A stretch of 64,000 nt of DNA from Thecaphora thlaspeos. Taxonomy: Eukaryota; Basidiomycota; Ustilaginomycetes; Urocystidales; Glomosporiaceae. Under the pieces are notes generated by a model. That model saw nothing but the letters and a program-made list of their open reading frames with translations, ran no database searches and was not told where the DNA came from. The stretch is taken from NCBI GenBank assembly GCA_900291925.1, contig UWYS01000006.1, forward strand, positions 620,001 through 684,000, in the 5' to 3' direction. Positions 35,144 through 45,768 of this stretch are shown one piece after another; position 1 is the stretch's first letter; each line of letters starts with the position of its first letter. The position numbers were made by a program, and so were the translations under genes.

Positions 35144-36486
35144 ATGGCTTCCACACGCTCGGCTCTCCTGGCCCTCCAGCTCCTCAGGCTCCACGCTTCG
35201 GCCACCAGCCCTCACCTCCGCATGATGGCCATGGGCGCCCGCGGCTTCCAGACCGCTAAGCCAAAGACCCAGTCCGCCGTCGCGGCCAGCCGACAGGGAC
35301 GTAAGTATCGCAGACGATGGTGCCTGCACGTGGAGGACAGAGGAGCGAGGGATCGGATACGGGCACAGGTGCTTGGTTCGGAGGGCGGCAGAGGTAGCAG
35401 ACGGGCTTGTTTCGCGCTGGTGAAGTCGTGGCATCGCAAGAAAAAGGCTGGACTAGTATCCGGAGGATCAGCGATAGCTCCCGTATTCCCAGATGAATCG
35501 AGAGCATGCAGGACTCTCTCGAAAACCGTCCCACCCTCACAACAATCGACACCCCGGGCTCGGATACGACTGCTTGAGGCGGACTTGAAAGGATCGCCAG
35601 CAGCGAGCTGCGGATGCGCCGGACTTATCGACATTGCTTTCATCGTACTGACGTAGCCTCCATTTGTTGCTGTTATCTTGACGGTACTGCCTCGCCGTAC
35701 AGCCTACGTCAAGGGCACTGTCAACGACCCCACCCCCTACCCTGACCCGAACCCCGTGCACGGCTCTTACCACTGGACCACCGAGCGCCTCCTCTCGGTT
35801 GCCCTCGTCCCGATTGTTGGCGCCAGCATGGTCAAGCACGGATCTTCGGGTCTACTCGACGGCACCCTCGCCCTCAGCCTGCTTGTCCACTCGCACATTG
35901 GCTTCGACGTTGTCAGGAGTGACTACCTCCACCCACGCAAGTTCCCCGTCCTCGGACCTATTGCCATCTGGGCCCTGAGGGCTGCATCGCTCGGCGCGCT
36001 CTACGGTCTCTACGGTGAGTGCCTGGCGTGAATTTGGTATCTTGGAGGTTTGAACGAAAGCCTCTTTTGGCACGCCTGCAGCTTGGCCTTGGCCTCGTCC
36101 TCATCGAAAGGTCCCTCACCGATGGTGGCGACATTGTCTGAGTACACCTACCGAGCGAGACGAAGGCCGCGGTGGAGATATGCGACTCTGATCGAGGGAA
36201 CGACCTTACCGAACAAATGGCCATTGCCCCTTGTCTTCCCGCATTCTTCTTTCGACCCTGGATGCTTGCGCTCTCCGCCCTCGTTCGCCCCTTGTCGCTC
36301 GTCGCTTGCAGAGATCAACACAAGTGAGTTAGGGCGCGGCTGTTCAAGTTTGCCATAAACACCCCTTGCCTAGCGCCTCGATTGCTAACCTGATCGCTCG
36401 TTCCTATCGCTCCGTCTGCTCCGCCCTCCGCCCACTTAGACGACGTTGGACTCTCTGAGCTCGTTGCGCGGGTCTGGACCGCATAG
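35144..36486 (+). CDS. SDH4: Succinate dehydrogenase membrane anchor subunit CybS (SDHD/Sdh4)
   Basis: This is the inner-membrane anchor of complex II, which helps bind haem b and ubiquinone. Four exons (35144-35300, 35703-36014, 36312-36323, 36440-36486) give 175 aa. The N-terminus MASTRSALLALQLLRLHAS... is Arg/Ala-rich, fitting a mitochondrial presequence. The CybS core shows GSYHWTTERLLSVALVPI, SLLVHSHIGFDVVRSDYLHPRK (haem/quinone-site region) and LGPIAIWALRAASLGALYGLY, with three hydrophobic segments. The third exon is a 12-nt microexon. With it the end reads LYGEINT-like then NDVGLSELVARVW; the codons are YEINTNDVGL, matching the usual fungal Y-x-x-NTND-x-G end. Skipping it would stay in frame but lose the conserved NTN. 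Intron 1 is long at 402 nt. Family assignment is secure. Confidence 0.92.
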
Positions 36487-36856
36487 AGGCTACGCTCCGA
36501 CGTGCGGTGCGTCTTGGCGCTCGAAGCCTCCATCACTACTGTCTGTTTGTCATCGGAGATATGAAGAAAACATTCCATAACACGTCGTTGCCCGTTGCCT
36601 GGCTTGTCGCCGTCTGCCCGGCGTGTCTCTCACTTGTGTACAAACTGTACGTGTGTTGCTGCAGGAGATTAGCCACAGTGGCTGTCCGTTCGATCAAGGC
36701 AGTGCCGAAAGAGCGAGGTCGCTGTCTGTGGCCGGGGAGCCCCGAGGCCGACCCGGGGATGGCTTGGTGGCCCAACGATTCTTGATTTTCTTGGCCCGCG
36801 AGTCTGGCAGCGAAGGGGCCACGCGTGTGGCTCGACCGCGTCGGAAGAACAGACGT
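36487..36856. other. Gap between SDH4 and BPL1
   Basis: SDH4 3' flank and BPL1 promoter. It is partly open in frame with BPL1 from 36623, but without conserved sequence. Confidence 0.4.
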
Positions 36857-39800
36857 ATGGCTCTCTCTGTCCCGACCCTCCTCAATCCACGCTCCAATCT
36901 GCTGCCGTTCGTTACGCTCCCGTCCGTATCCGGCTTACACCAGCACGATCGAACGAACGTCGATCTTGCCACCGCCTCCAACCTGTACGCCTTTAGCGGT
37001 CGCCTTGCCAGTTCGGCGCTGTTCGGCCGCGCCCTCGACCGGCCTCTACTGAAACCGAGGCTCACCTCCCCTACCTTCTGCTTCGGCCTCAACCCCAGCC
37101 TCAGGCTTCACCAGACCGCTTCACGTCGAGCCTTTCGTCCACCCGACGGACCTCTCCGGAAGATGTCCAACGTCCTCGTCTACTTCGGGCCCGGCGTCTC
37201 GTCGTCGGCTCTGCACCATACGCTCCATACGCTCCAGACGCTCCTGCCCACCTACGACGTCCAGACCGTCTCGGCCAAGACGCTCGCCCTCGATCCGTGG
37301 CAGCAAACCACCAGCCTTCTCGTCCTCCCGGGCGGAAGCGACCTTCCTTACGTCGAAGAGCTCTCTCGAACACATTACAGAGCCGATCTTTCGGCGTCGT
37401 CGTCCTCGGACGCCGGTGTAAAGGCCTACGAAAAGGTGGCAGCGTTCGTCAAGGAGCAGGGTGGAAACTTTTGCGGGATCTGTGCAGGGGCTTACTACGC
37501 CTCGACGCACTGCGCTTTCGAACTCGGCACCCCGATACAGGTCGACGGAGCTCGACCGTTCCTCGAGTTCTTCCCAGGGACCTGTAGCGGGACCGTCTAC
37601 CCTGGCTTCGTGTACGAGTCGGATAAGGAGGCTAGGATCGTCGACCTCGACCTGGCCAAATTCCTCGCGAAAGACCAGAACGCGGAAGAACAGAGCCGTT
37701 GGAGGTGTCACTACAACGGCGGCGGCGCCTTCATAGATGCCGACAGCTTTAGGGACCAGGGCGTAGAGGTGCTCGCGCGGTACACGGCGCCCGGCGCAGT
37801 GGAGCTCGAGCTCGACATCGACCTGAACGCCGACGCCAACGAACAGGAGGTACCGCCGAGAGAGGGGCCCGCCCGTCAGCTCGTAAGCAGAAAGCCCGTC
37901 TTCGCCGGCCAGGCCGCCTCGGTGCTCTGCTCGGTGGGCAAGGGCAAAGCCCTGCTCTTCGGTACTCACCCAGAGTTCCCGCTCCTGCCTTCCAGCCAGG
38001 CTGTCCAGCTCTCGGCTTCCAAGGAGTGGCTGGTCGGTCCAGACTCGCAAGACGCTAGCGAGGCACACCGAAAGCGGCACGAGCTGCTTCAGCACGAGAG
38101 GCGGAGGCTGAGGTGGTTGCGGGACACCTTCGTCAAGAAGCTTGGCCTTCGCGCCGAGCTCCCGGACTGGGTCGCCGAGACCGACAAAGCGGCGGCCAGC
38201 TCCAGCTCCAGCTCAGCAGCGCAAGAGACGGGCGAACCCAAACTACTTCCCGTCATCCTTACATCAACCGACGCGGTCAGCATGGCCGCGATGCTGGACG
38301 CCCTCAGGCAAGTCGCCGCCAAGAGCTCAGCGGTCGTCAGCCACCTCTCTACCGCCACCGTCGACGAAGGGGCTGCGCCAGAGCGAGACTTCATCTGCAG
38401 CTTTAAGGACTCGAACGACTCGATCCACCTCTACAAGGCTACCGCCGAAACGACTGAACGACTGTTCAGCCTCTGCCGGACCGCGCCGTACGATGCCTTT
38501 TCCAGGCCGGTCCTGCTCTCTGACAAGGACGTCGCCGTCAATGGCAGCGCAGGTTCAGCGGCCACCGACAAAGAAGCCAAGCCGCAGGAGCAGCAGGAGC
38601 AGGAGGTCGACTTCGACAGCGTCCCCAAGTATCTGCTCTGCTACGATCGAGACGCCGAGCTGCCGACCGAGGAATTGCTGCCTTACTGGGACATCTCCCA
38701 GTACCGCCAGCACCTCGCCCGTTTCGGAGAAGCGGTCAAGCGGCTAGAGTCCGAAGACGGCAACTGGGCCAAGTGGCAGCGCAATGACGGCGACCGCGGT
38801 GGTGGAGGGATGGCGCACTTCTTTGGAGGAGGCTGGGCCGGCCCAGGCAGCAGCGGCGGTGGCGACATGTCGGATACGTCGTCGATCCGGATCGGCCAGA
38901 CGACGCTCTATGGCCAGATGGTGACGTCAACGCAGACGATGTTCGACAAGAACTTCCGCTTCCTCTCGACCCTTCCCGTCGGCACTACATTCTTCGCCAC
39001 GCAGCAAATGAGTGGACGTGGGCGCGAAGGAAACCGCTGGATCTCGCCCAAGGGCTGTCTGCAGTTCTCGTCGGTCTTCAAGGTGCCGTTGCAGCTGGCC
39101 GCCAAGACCGTCTTTCTGCAGTACCTCTCGGCCATGGCGATCGTAGAGGGTATACGGATAGCATTGGGGCCTTCGCTCGCCGGGAGGGAGGTGGCCAACA
39201 AGGTGAGAATCAAGTGGCCCAACGATGTCTACGCCGAGGTCGCTATCGAGGACAACGAGGGCTCAAGTGCTGGACCGACGCCGTCGCCGACGGCTGCGCG
39301 AACGGCTACATTTGACCATGACGGCAAGCGCTACGCCAAGATGGCCGGCATCCTGGTCAACTCGCAGTTTTCGGGCGGCAAAGAGTTTGTGCTGATCGCG
39401 GGGTGCGGCATCAACTGTCTCAACTCGCGTCCCACGACGTCGCTGCTGGAGCTGGTGCAGCTGCACAATCGGCGATGCACCAAGGCAGAAGACGTGCTGG
39501 AGGAGGTGAGCCAGGAGAAGCTAGCCGCTGCTATCCTGGCGGTGTTCGAGTCGATGTGGAAGACGTTCCTGACCAACGGGGGCGAGTTTGGACCGTTTGT
39601 GGAGAGGTACCGCGCCATGTGGCTGCATTCGGATCAGGAGGTGGTGCTCGGTGCCGATGCGCTGGACGGCGAAGGGGAGAAGGTGGGAGGAGGCGAGGGA
39701 GGCGAGGAGGGGTTCAAGGTGAGGATCGTGGGGATCTCGTCGGACCACGGCCTGCTGCGCGCGGTCAAGCTGGAGAGCATGCTTTCGACGTGGGACGAGC

Positions 39801-39916
39801 GGGCGTGGGCGAGCAGCGAGCAGGGGCGGGGATATAGAGCGGACGAGGCGGTGGAGCTTCAGCCCGACGGCAACTCGTTCGACATGCTGAAGAACATGGT
39901 CAAGAGGAAGGCATGA
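36857..39916 (+). CDS. BPL1: Biotin-[protein] ligase (holocarboxylase synthetase)
   Basis: It attaches biotin via biotinyl-AMP to lysines of carboxylases such as acetyl-CoA and pyruvate carboxylase. It is a single exon. Two start choices exist: ATG 36857 (1019 aa) or ATG 37163 (917 aa, MSNVLVYFGPG), where homology to yeast and other ligases begins. The N-terminal half has the class I glutamine-amidotransferase-like fold typical of fungal ligases: LLVLPGGSDLPY, NFCGICAGAYYAS and GKGKALLFGTHPEF. The C-terminal half is the BirA-like catalytic domain: GTTFFATQQMSGRGREGNRW (ATP/biotin loop, about residue 719), KVRIKWPNDVY and ILVNSQFSGGKEFVLIAGCGIN. The 102-residue extension of the long form is Arg/Ser/Leu-rich and could be a mitochondrial presequence. 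Function is secure; the start is uncertain. Confidence 0.93.
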   Translation: MALSVPTLLNPRSNLLPFVTLPSVSGLHQHDRTNVDLATASNLYAFSGRLASSALFGRALDRPLLKPRLTSPTFCFGLNPSLRLHQTASRRAFRPPDGPLRKMSNVLVYFGPGVSSSALHHTLHTLQTLLPTYDVQTVSAKTLALDPWQQTTSLLVLPGGSDLPYVEELSRTHYRADLSASSSSDAGVKAYEKVAAFVKEQGGNFCGICAGAYYASTHCAFELGTPIQVDGARPFLEFFPGTCSGTVYPGFVYESDKEARIVDLDLAKFLAKDQNAEEQSRWRCHYNGGGAFIDADSFRDQGVEVLARYTAPGAVELELDIDLNADANEQEVPPREGPARQLVSRKPVFAGQAASVLCSVGKGKALLFGTHPEFPLLPSSQAVQLSASKEWLVGPDSQDASEAHRKRHELLQHERRRLRWLRDTFVKKLGLRAELPDWVAETDKAAASSSSSSAAQETGEPKLLPVILTSTDAVSMAAMLDALRQVAAKSSAVVSHLSTATVDEGAAPERDFICSFKDSNDSIHLYKATAETTERLFSLCRTAPYDAFSRPVLLSDKDVAVNGSAGSAATDKEAKPQEQQEQEVDFDSVPKYLLCYDRDAELPTEELLPYWDISQYRQHLARFGEAVKRLESEDGNWAKWQRNDGDRGGGGMAHFFGGGWAGPGSSGGGDMSDTSSIRIGQTTLYGQMVTSTQTMFDKNFRFLSTLPVGTTFFATQQMSGRGREGNRWISPKGCLQFSSVFKVPLQLAAKTVFLQYLSAMAIVEGIRIALGPSLAGREVANKVRIKWPNDVYAEVAIEDNEGSSAGPTPSPTAARTATFDHDGKRYAKMAGILVNSQFSGGKEFVLIAGCGINCLNSRPTTSLLELVQLHNRRCTKAEDVLEEVSQEKLAAAILAVFESMWKTFLTNGGEFGPFVERYRAMWLHSDQEVVLGADALDGEGEKVGGGEGGEEGFKVRIVGISSDHGLLRAVKLESMLSTWDERAWASSEQGRGYRADEAVELQPDGNSFDMLKNMVKRKA

Positions 39917-40359
39917 GCGGTGCGGTGAACCGAGTGTGGCAGTTGAGTAAGATAATGAGTATGGCAAATATAGCAAAAATACACGAAATAGAATACGTTG
40001 TTGCTGTGCGGTGTCGTGTGTCGACGGCTGCCAGCCAGCCAGGAGGTGCGTCCGTGCGTTCTGGACGAGTGAAGGCGACACGGCCGTGTATGCGCAGATG
40101 TGAGAGGCGCGCGAGAGAGAGAGCGCTTTCAGAGAGAAGAGCGAAGCCAGCCGAAGCCCGAGCCATGCTCTACACTCGCTCGTTGCTGCCAGCACGACGA
40201 CCGACCTAGCCTCTCTCCCTTCTTCCAGCCAGCCATCCTTCGACGCCTCCCTCGCACACACACACACACACACATAAAGGACTTCCACAGCTCTCCTCGA
40301 CATATCCCTGCGTTCACCGTCGTCCTACCGCCCGCCCCACCTACACTCGCTCGCCCAGG
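39917..40359. other. Gap between BPL1 and GET3
   Basis: BPL1 3' flank and GET3 promoter; contains an (AC)n run at 40254-40274. Confidence 0.5.
40254..40274. repeat. (AC)n microsatellite
   Basis: About ten AC units in the GET3 leader region. Confidence 0.9.
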
Positions 40360-41694
40360 ATGTCGTCCTCCGCCGTGGTCGCCGCCGATGCCCTCCCGCC
40401 CACGCTGCAAAACGTGCTCGACCAAAAAACACTCAAGTGGCTCTTTGTCGGCGGCAAGGGTGGCGTTGGAAAGACTACGACGTCGTGCTCGCTCGCCATC
40501 CAGCTTTCAAAGGTCCGCGAGTCTGTCCTCCTCATCTCTACCGATCCGGCGCACAACCTGAGTGATGCATTCGGTCAAAAGTTCGGCAAGGAGGCCACCA
40601 AGGTCAATGGCTTCCACAACCTCTCGGCCATGGAGATCGATCCGGCCAGTAGCATCCAAGAGATGATCGAACAGTCCGACAGCCAGGGTGGTGCGATGGG
40701 TAGCATGATGCAGGATCTCGCCTTTGCCATCCCCGGTGTCGACGAGGCCATGGGCTTCGCAGAGATCATGAAGCACGTCAAGTCCATGGAGTACAGCGTC
40801 ATCGTCTTTGACACCGCCCCGACCGGACACACCCTCCGCTTCCTCTCCTTCCCCAGCGTGCTCGAAAAGGCGCTCGCAAAGTTCTCCGCCCTCGGAAGGA
40901 ACCTAGGCCCCATGCTCAGCCAGTTTACATCCATGATGGGCGGCGGAGGCGCGAATCAGGAGGATCTCTTTGCAAAGCTAGAGAGCATGAGGGAGGTCAT
41001 CAACGAGGTCAACGCCCAGTTCACCAACCCTGTAAGTAGCAGGCGCTCGAGCGCGGTCGCTACTAGGCTCAGTCTCAATCTGGGGTTAGCGAAACTGACA
41101 ATGCGATCCTTATCCTCCTGCTCATCCCGCACCGCCGCTGGCAACAGGACAAGACGACGTTCGTCTGCGTCTGCATCGCCGAGTTCCTCTCTCTCTATGA
41201 GACGGAACGGCTGATCCAAGAACTGACGCAGTACGAGATCGACACACACAACATCGTCTGCAACCAACTCCTCTTCCCCAAGAAAGGTTGGTCCCCTCAC
41301 TTCCTTTGCTCTGTCCGTTTCTTTCTCGTCCTCGATCGTACCTCTGAGCTGACCTGTTGAATCTTTATTAATTTCCTTGACAAATGCCAGGATCCAACTG
41401 CGAACACTGCCAAGTGCGCAAGTCGATGCAGGAAAAATACTTGGCGGAGATGATGGACCTGTACGCCGAGGACTTCCACATCGTCCGCATGCCCCTACTC
41501 ACCGAAGAGGTCAGGGGGACCGAAAAGATTACGAGCTTCTCGGTGAGTCTGACCAGTCACTATTACCCTTTTCAACCTCATTCCACGATCCAGCAGCGGG
41601 CAAGAAACATGACAGCTGACTTTTTCCTCGGTTCCATTCTCTTGTGCTCAAACAGAAATTGCTCGTTGAGCCTTACCAGCCTCCGTCAGAATAG
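40360..41694 (+). CDS. GET3: ATPase Get3 (tail-anchored protein targeting)
   Basis: This cytosolic homodimeric ATPase delivers tail-anchored proteins to the Get1/2 receptor on the ER. Four exons (40360-41031, 41148-41286, 41391-41542, 41656-41694) give 333 aa. The P-loop [10 protein letters not shown] is at residues 31-40, [16 protein letters not shown] follows, and switch [12 protein letters not shown] is at about residues 151-160. The zinc-binding CEHC is at about residues 274-277, rebuilt by the second splice (FPKKG/SNCEHC). The Met/Gly-rich client-binding region lies near residue 105-125. It ends [12 protein letters not shown]. Introns are 104-116 nt, GT-AG. Assignment is secure. Confidence 0.97.
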
Positions 41695-42966
41695 ATTCCG
41701 ACTATACGGACAGGGAATGGACGGACGGACGGACGGCCGAAGGGCTAGGTCCACGGCACGTTGTAGAGGACGACACGACTTTTCCCAGTGCCATGCGGTC
41801 ACGAGCGAACGGGTGCGGTGTGGTGCGAGGCGTACGTATACGTCGCAGCGTGAGGCGTGTAACATGTCGGGACGAGACAAAGCTGGCGAGGCTGATCCCA
41901 TCAGGTCCGGCAGTGAGAAGATACCACTGCAGAATCTCCAGCGCGGGTACACGGGCAAAGCGAGTTGGAGGATCTTGATTCATTTTGCGCATCAGCGCAG
42001 GGGTTTTTGCCTCGTATCCGTCTTCTCCCTCGTTTCGATCAGGGAGAGCAGCGATCCCAGCGCGACCAGCGCAAACGTGTTTCCTCCAAACGACCGCGAG
42101 ATCGGATCCTGCGCGCCCAGCAGCGTCGCGGCAAAGAGACCTCGAATCTCGTCCAGATCCTCGTCGTCTCCTCCCTTCTTGTGTCTGCCATCGGCGCCGC
42201 TCGACGATAAAAAGGACGGGATAAGCTCGCCTTCCGCCTCTTCCCTGTCCCTTTCCGTCCGACCTCTCTCGCCGTCCACCTCGTCATCGATCAGAAGACC
42301 GCTTCGCTGTCCCATCGTCTCGCGAGGCGCCTTCATCGCATTCATCGCCATGCTTCCCGCCCCTTTGCCTGCTCGGCCCGCCTCGCCATCGTACGTGGCA
42401 CCCGTGCCGGTACCAAAATTGCGGTGCTGCAGCTGTGCGTCAAGGTCCGTCCGAGACGTGCGCTGGATCGCGAGCGGATCTCCGCCCGTCACGATGATGC
42501 CAAGCTGGTGCTTGAGGATGGGCACGAGCTCCGACGTGGCCGACTGTAGCTTATCCTGCCATCGTCGGACCTTGGACGTGGTGGCCATGACGGGCGAGCC
42601 AAGGATGATCTCCTCGCTCAGCCACTCGGCAGTGTCGGCTCTCCGGCACCCAGGCGGCAATCCGGCTCAGGTGGTAAGTGAACGAGCGGAGGAGCGGGAT
42701 GCATCGCTCTCTCGGCCTCGGTCGATGTAGGCTTGGCGTATGGGAAGCGAAGGGCGACGACATCGAGGATCGCGACGATGTCTGACGTCGATGAGGGTGC
42801 GACCGGGTCGCCGTCAGCGTCCAGCCACATCTGGGTGGGCCCTTGCGGCATGTCCGTGTCTTTCCAAGCAATCTCGCGATACAGTCGGCCGAGCGCGCGG
42901 TTGCTCGAATAGACGTCGAGACCGTGGTCGTTCTGCGCCAGATAGGCCTTCCGCATCGGTGCGGAA

Positions 42967-42976
42967 GGTAGGGTAG
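42967..42976 (-). other. CTACC tandem duplication causing a frameshift in the RdRP pseudogene
   Basis: On the minus strand CTACC occurs twice in a row. Counting only one copy restores a frame running from RKDLP into MRKAYLAQNDHGLD, so the second copy is read as a 5-bp insertion. Confidence 0.75.
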
Positions 42977-43426
42977 GTCCTTACGGTGGACCGCCTGTCC
43001 CGTCTTACAGAAATCGACCGCCTGAGCGTGCAGGCTGGCCAGCTTGACGCAGTCCGGATCGAGCGGGTGGTCCTTGCTGCGGTCCGAAATGTGCAGGTGG
43101 AGATACGAGACGATGCCGATCTGGTCGTTGATGACAAAATCGGTGAAGTCAGCCAGGTCGTCCGGCCGGCAGGGACGATTGAGCTGCTTGTTGGCTGGCT
43201 GCTTGTAGGTGCCAGGGTTGAAGTTGCGCTCGATGAAGAGGAGCGGCTCCTCGTAGAGGCTGTAGATGTCGCCGTCGAGGTCGCCTCCGCCCAGCATTGA
43301 CGGCAGCGATCGTCCCCTTGCTTCGCAGCTGAAGACGACGACGTTCCTCAACTTTATCAGCGGATGGCCGTGCGGAGGCCTGACGGCGGTCACCATCCGG
43401 GTGTCTCCCGGGTGGATGGTCGGCGA

Positions 43427-43429
43427 TCA
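43427..43429 (-). other. In-frame TGA in the RdRP pseudogene
   Basis: The codon sits between MILIG and SPTIHPGD. Related RdRPs have Arg or Lys here, so a CGA-to-TGA change is the simplest origin. The frame is the same on both sides and no splice pair removes it. Confidence 0.85.
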
Positions 43430-44012
43430 CCCGATCAGGATCATGCCCTCGACGATCTGCACCTGCCCGTTCCGCTCCTCCACCTGGGCAAAGATTTGAT
43501 CCTTCTTGAGGAAGCTGAACACGTCTGCGACGCCGATCAGCGTGGGGCTGAGGGTCGGGATGCGAGCCTTGCGCTTCAGGTCCCCGAGGACCACCGAGAT
43601 TGAGGTGGCGATGAGGCGGTTGAGGATGCCCGCGGGATCGAGATTCACGGGCAGCAATCCGAGGAGGCTAGCCAGCTTTTCGAATACACCGAGCGATCCG
43701 AAGGCCGAGCCGAATCCGTACCGCTTGCACAGCTCCGAGGCCGCCTTGAAGGAGAGCCTGGCGTTTTCAACCTCCGCGACTGCCTGCCTCTGCAGGGTCA
43801 GGAAGCTGTCGTGGCTGACGCCGAGATCCCCAAGGGCGTTGATCAGCGGCCGGTTGAGCCTGGTCGGTAGTGGCTGCAGCGACGATGCGGCCACCTCGAT
43901 GTCGGTGTGGTTCGAGGCCTTGAATTTGATCATCGAGGGGCGGAGCTTGACCTTCATCCCTCGCAAGCGGGGATCGACGCAGAGGACGCCCTTGGCACCT
44001 CCAATCGCGTAC

Positions 44013-44163
44013 GGGCCACCTCTTCACCGACGGTGTCGGAAGCATCTCCCCCGACCTGATGGAGGTCGTCTGGCAAGAGTACTGCCGGGTCAAGATGCTG
44101 CTGAACGAGCGGCGACGCGAGTTGATGGCGGTCAAGGTACCGTCGGCCATCCAGGTGCGCATA
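44013..44163 (+). other. Inverted block inside the RdRP pseudogene
   Basis: On the plus strand this block reads HLFTDGVGSISPDLMEVVWQ... and ends VPSAIQVR, the conserved region that belongs between the upstream segment ending EWVEVIDD and the downstream IGGAKGVLCVDPRL, both on the minus strand. Both breakpoints carry GTAC (44009-44012 and 44164-44167). The minus strand here has stops and no RdRP similarity. Re-inverting the block leaves small frame mismatches at both joints, so extra small indels occurred. Confidence 0.85.
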
Positions 44164-45722
44164 GTACATCGTCGATCACCTCGACCCACTCGTCGCGGAG
44201 AGAGATGGTCGGGGCAGTGGCGCTGAAGGCCTGCGACAGGCGAGCCCCGTAGCGGACGGGATAGGAGTTAACCTCGGAAAAGTCGCCGAGCGCTTGGCGG
44301 ATCAGGTCCGCCGTCCATCGTTTGCCGCGGTCGTCGGTGAAGGGCGTTGAGAACCAACATTGGTGCGCTCGCAGTGAGGACCCAGACCACGCCAGCATGT
44401 CCCACTTGTGCCCCGCAACGACGATACCGTCCTTGAGCGTGCCTCCGATGCGCTCGTGGACGAACGACTCCGCATCAACCTCGCGCAGGTCGAGGCGACC
44501 GACGGGGAAGCGATCGAGGTCCTCATCGGAGAACGAGACGCGAAGAAAGTGGTGGGCGTGTTCGGAGAACAGCCGCAGCACCCGGTTCGACGTGTCGACG
44601 ACCGGCCCGGCCAGCGTGAGTTTCGTCGGCGTGACGTTGGCGTTGTAAACCTCGAAGGTGGCGCCGAGCCCGATCGAGAGCAGATCATCCTCGACCTTGC
44701 TCTTGGCCATCGAGATCCGCTTCGCCTCATGCGTGAAGATGGCTCGCAAGTCGAGCGGCTGGGCATCATTGGTGGTCCGGATGGCTCGGCTCCTCTGGAC
44801 GGACGTGGCGACGTTCATCACCAGGGCTGCCGTTGCAGCCTCGCTGCGATCCTCCAGGTAGCGGGACACCAGATATTCGAGGTCGTGGATCGCCGGGGGA
44901 TGTAAGATTCCGTTGAGGAAAAGTCTTTCGACCTGGAACGCCAGCGGGATGCTCAACTGTACGCAGAATGACCTGATCGTCTCGAAGTGCGTCGCCTTGA
45001 AAAGGCTTCGTCGAACGCCCCGCCTCGGCTCGGAGAAGTTACCAGCGCGGATGAACACGCGCTTGGCGTGGAGCAGGAAGGCGTCGAGCTCCTCGTGCGA
45101 AGTGAACGTGACCCTAGAGGTGCTGCCGACGTGCGGGGCGTGGTAGCGCTGACGCTCCAACAAATGCGGATCGTCGTCCTGCGTCTGCCTAAAGCACCAG
45201 TGGGTCGAGACCTTGTCGTTCCGGATGAAGGTGGCGGGCCGGTCAAGCTCGAAGGTGACCTCCTGCTCGTGGATCGACCAACGGACCAGTGTTTTGTAGA
45301 GGATCTTTACGCCATTGCTAGCCTCATGCCCAAATATGACGGTCTGCGTCGTCTCTGAGAGCGCAGCCGGAAGCGGCGTGGCCAGCCTCCCCTCATCCTC
45401 GATGGAGAAGGTGCCGTCCGGGCAGATGATGCCGAACGCGATTGTCCTCCACGATCCCGGGCGACCATAGGCGGCACCCCTGCTCACTTCAGCTTTGATC
45501 GTTTCACGTACACGGCTGGTTGTTGCCCTCTGAGTCTTTGACCGGGAAGCAGACAGCGACTGGACTGTGCTGGCAACGCCGGCTGTGGCGCTTGCCGACA
45601 TGCCCTCGAGCGATGGAAGATCGACATCCTTGTGACGCCCGTCTCGCTGAGCATCCTTGTCGAGGTTGACCCTGGCGTCTCGTTTCGCTGGCTCTCGAGT
45701 GGCAGTGCCTTTCCTCTGTCTA

Positions 45723-45768
45723 CTAAAAGCGGCCTCCTGCTGTTGGGGAGACCCTTCAGTCTTCGCAC
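45723..45768 (-). other. Possible 46-nt intron (or frameshift) in the RdRP pseudogene
   Basis: GTGCGA...TTTTAG boundaries join the N-terminal frame (ending ECTG) to the middle frame (RQRKGTATRE) in phase. It is much shorter than most other introns here, so a decay-related indel is an alternative. Confidence 0.4.

Noticed and set aside
43506..44252. 248-codon plus-strand open frame over the RdRP locus
   Set aside because: It runs in a different frame from the inverted RdRP block and otherwise shadows the pseudogene.
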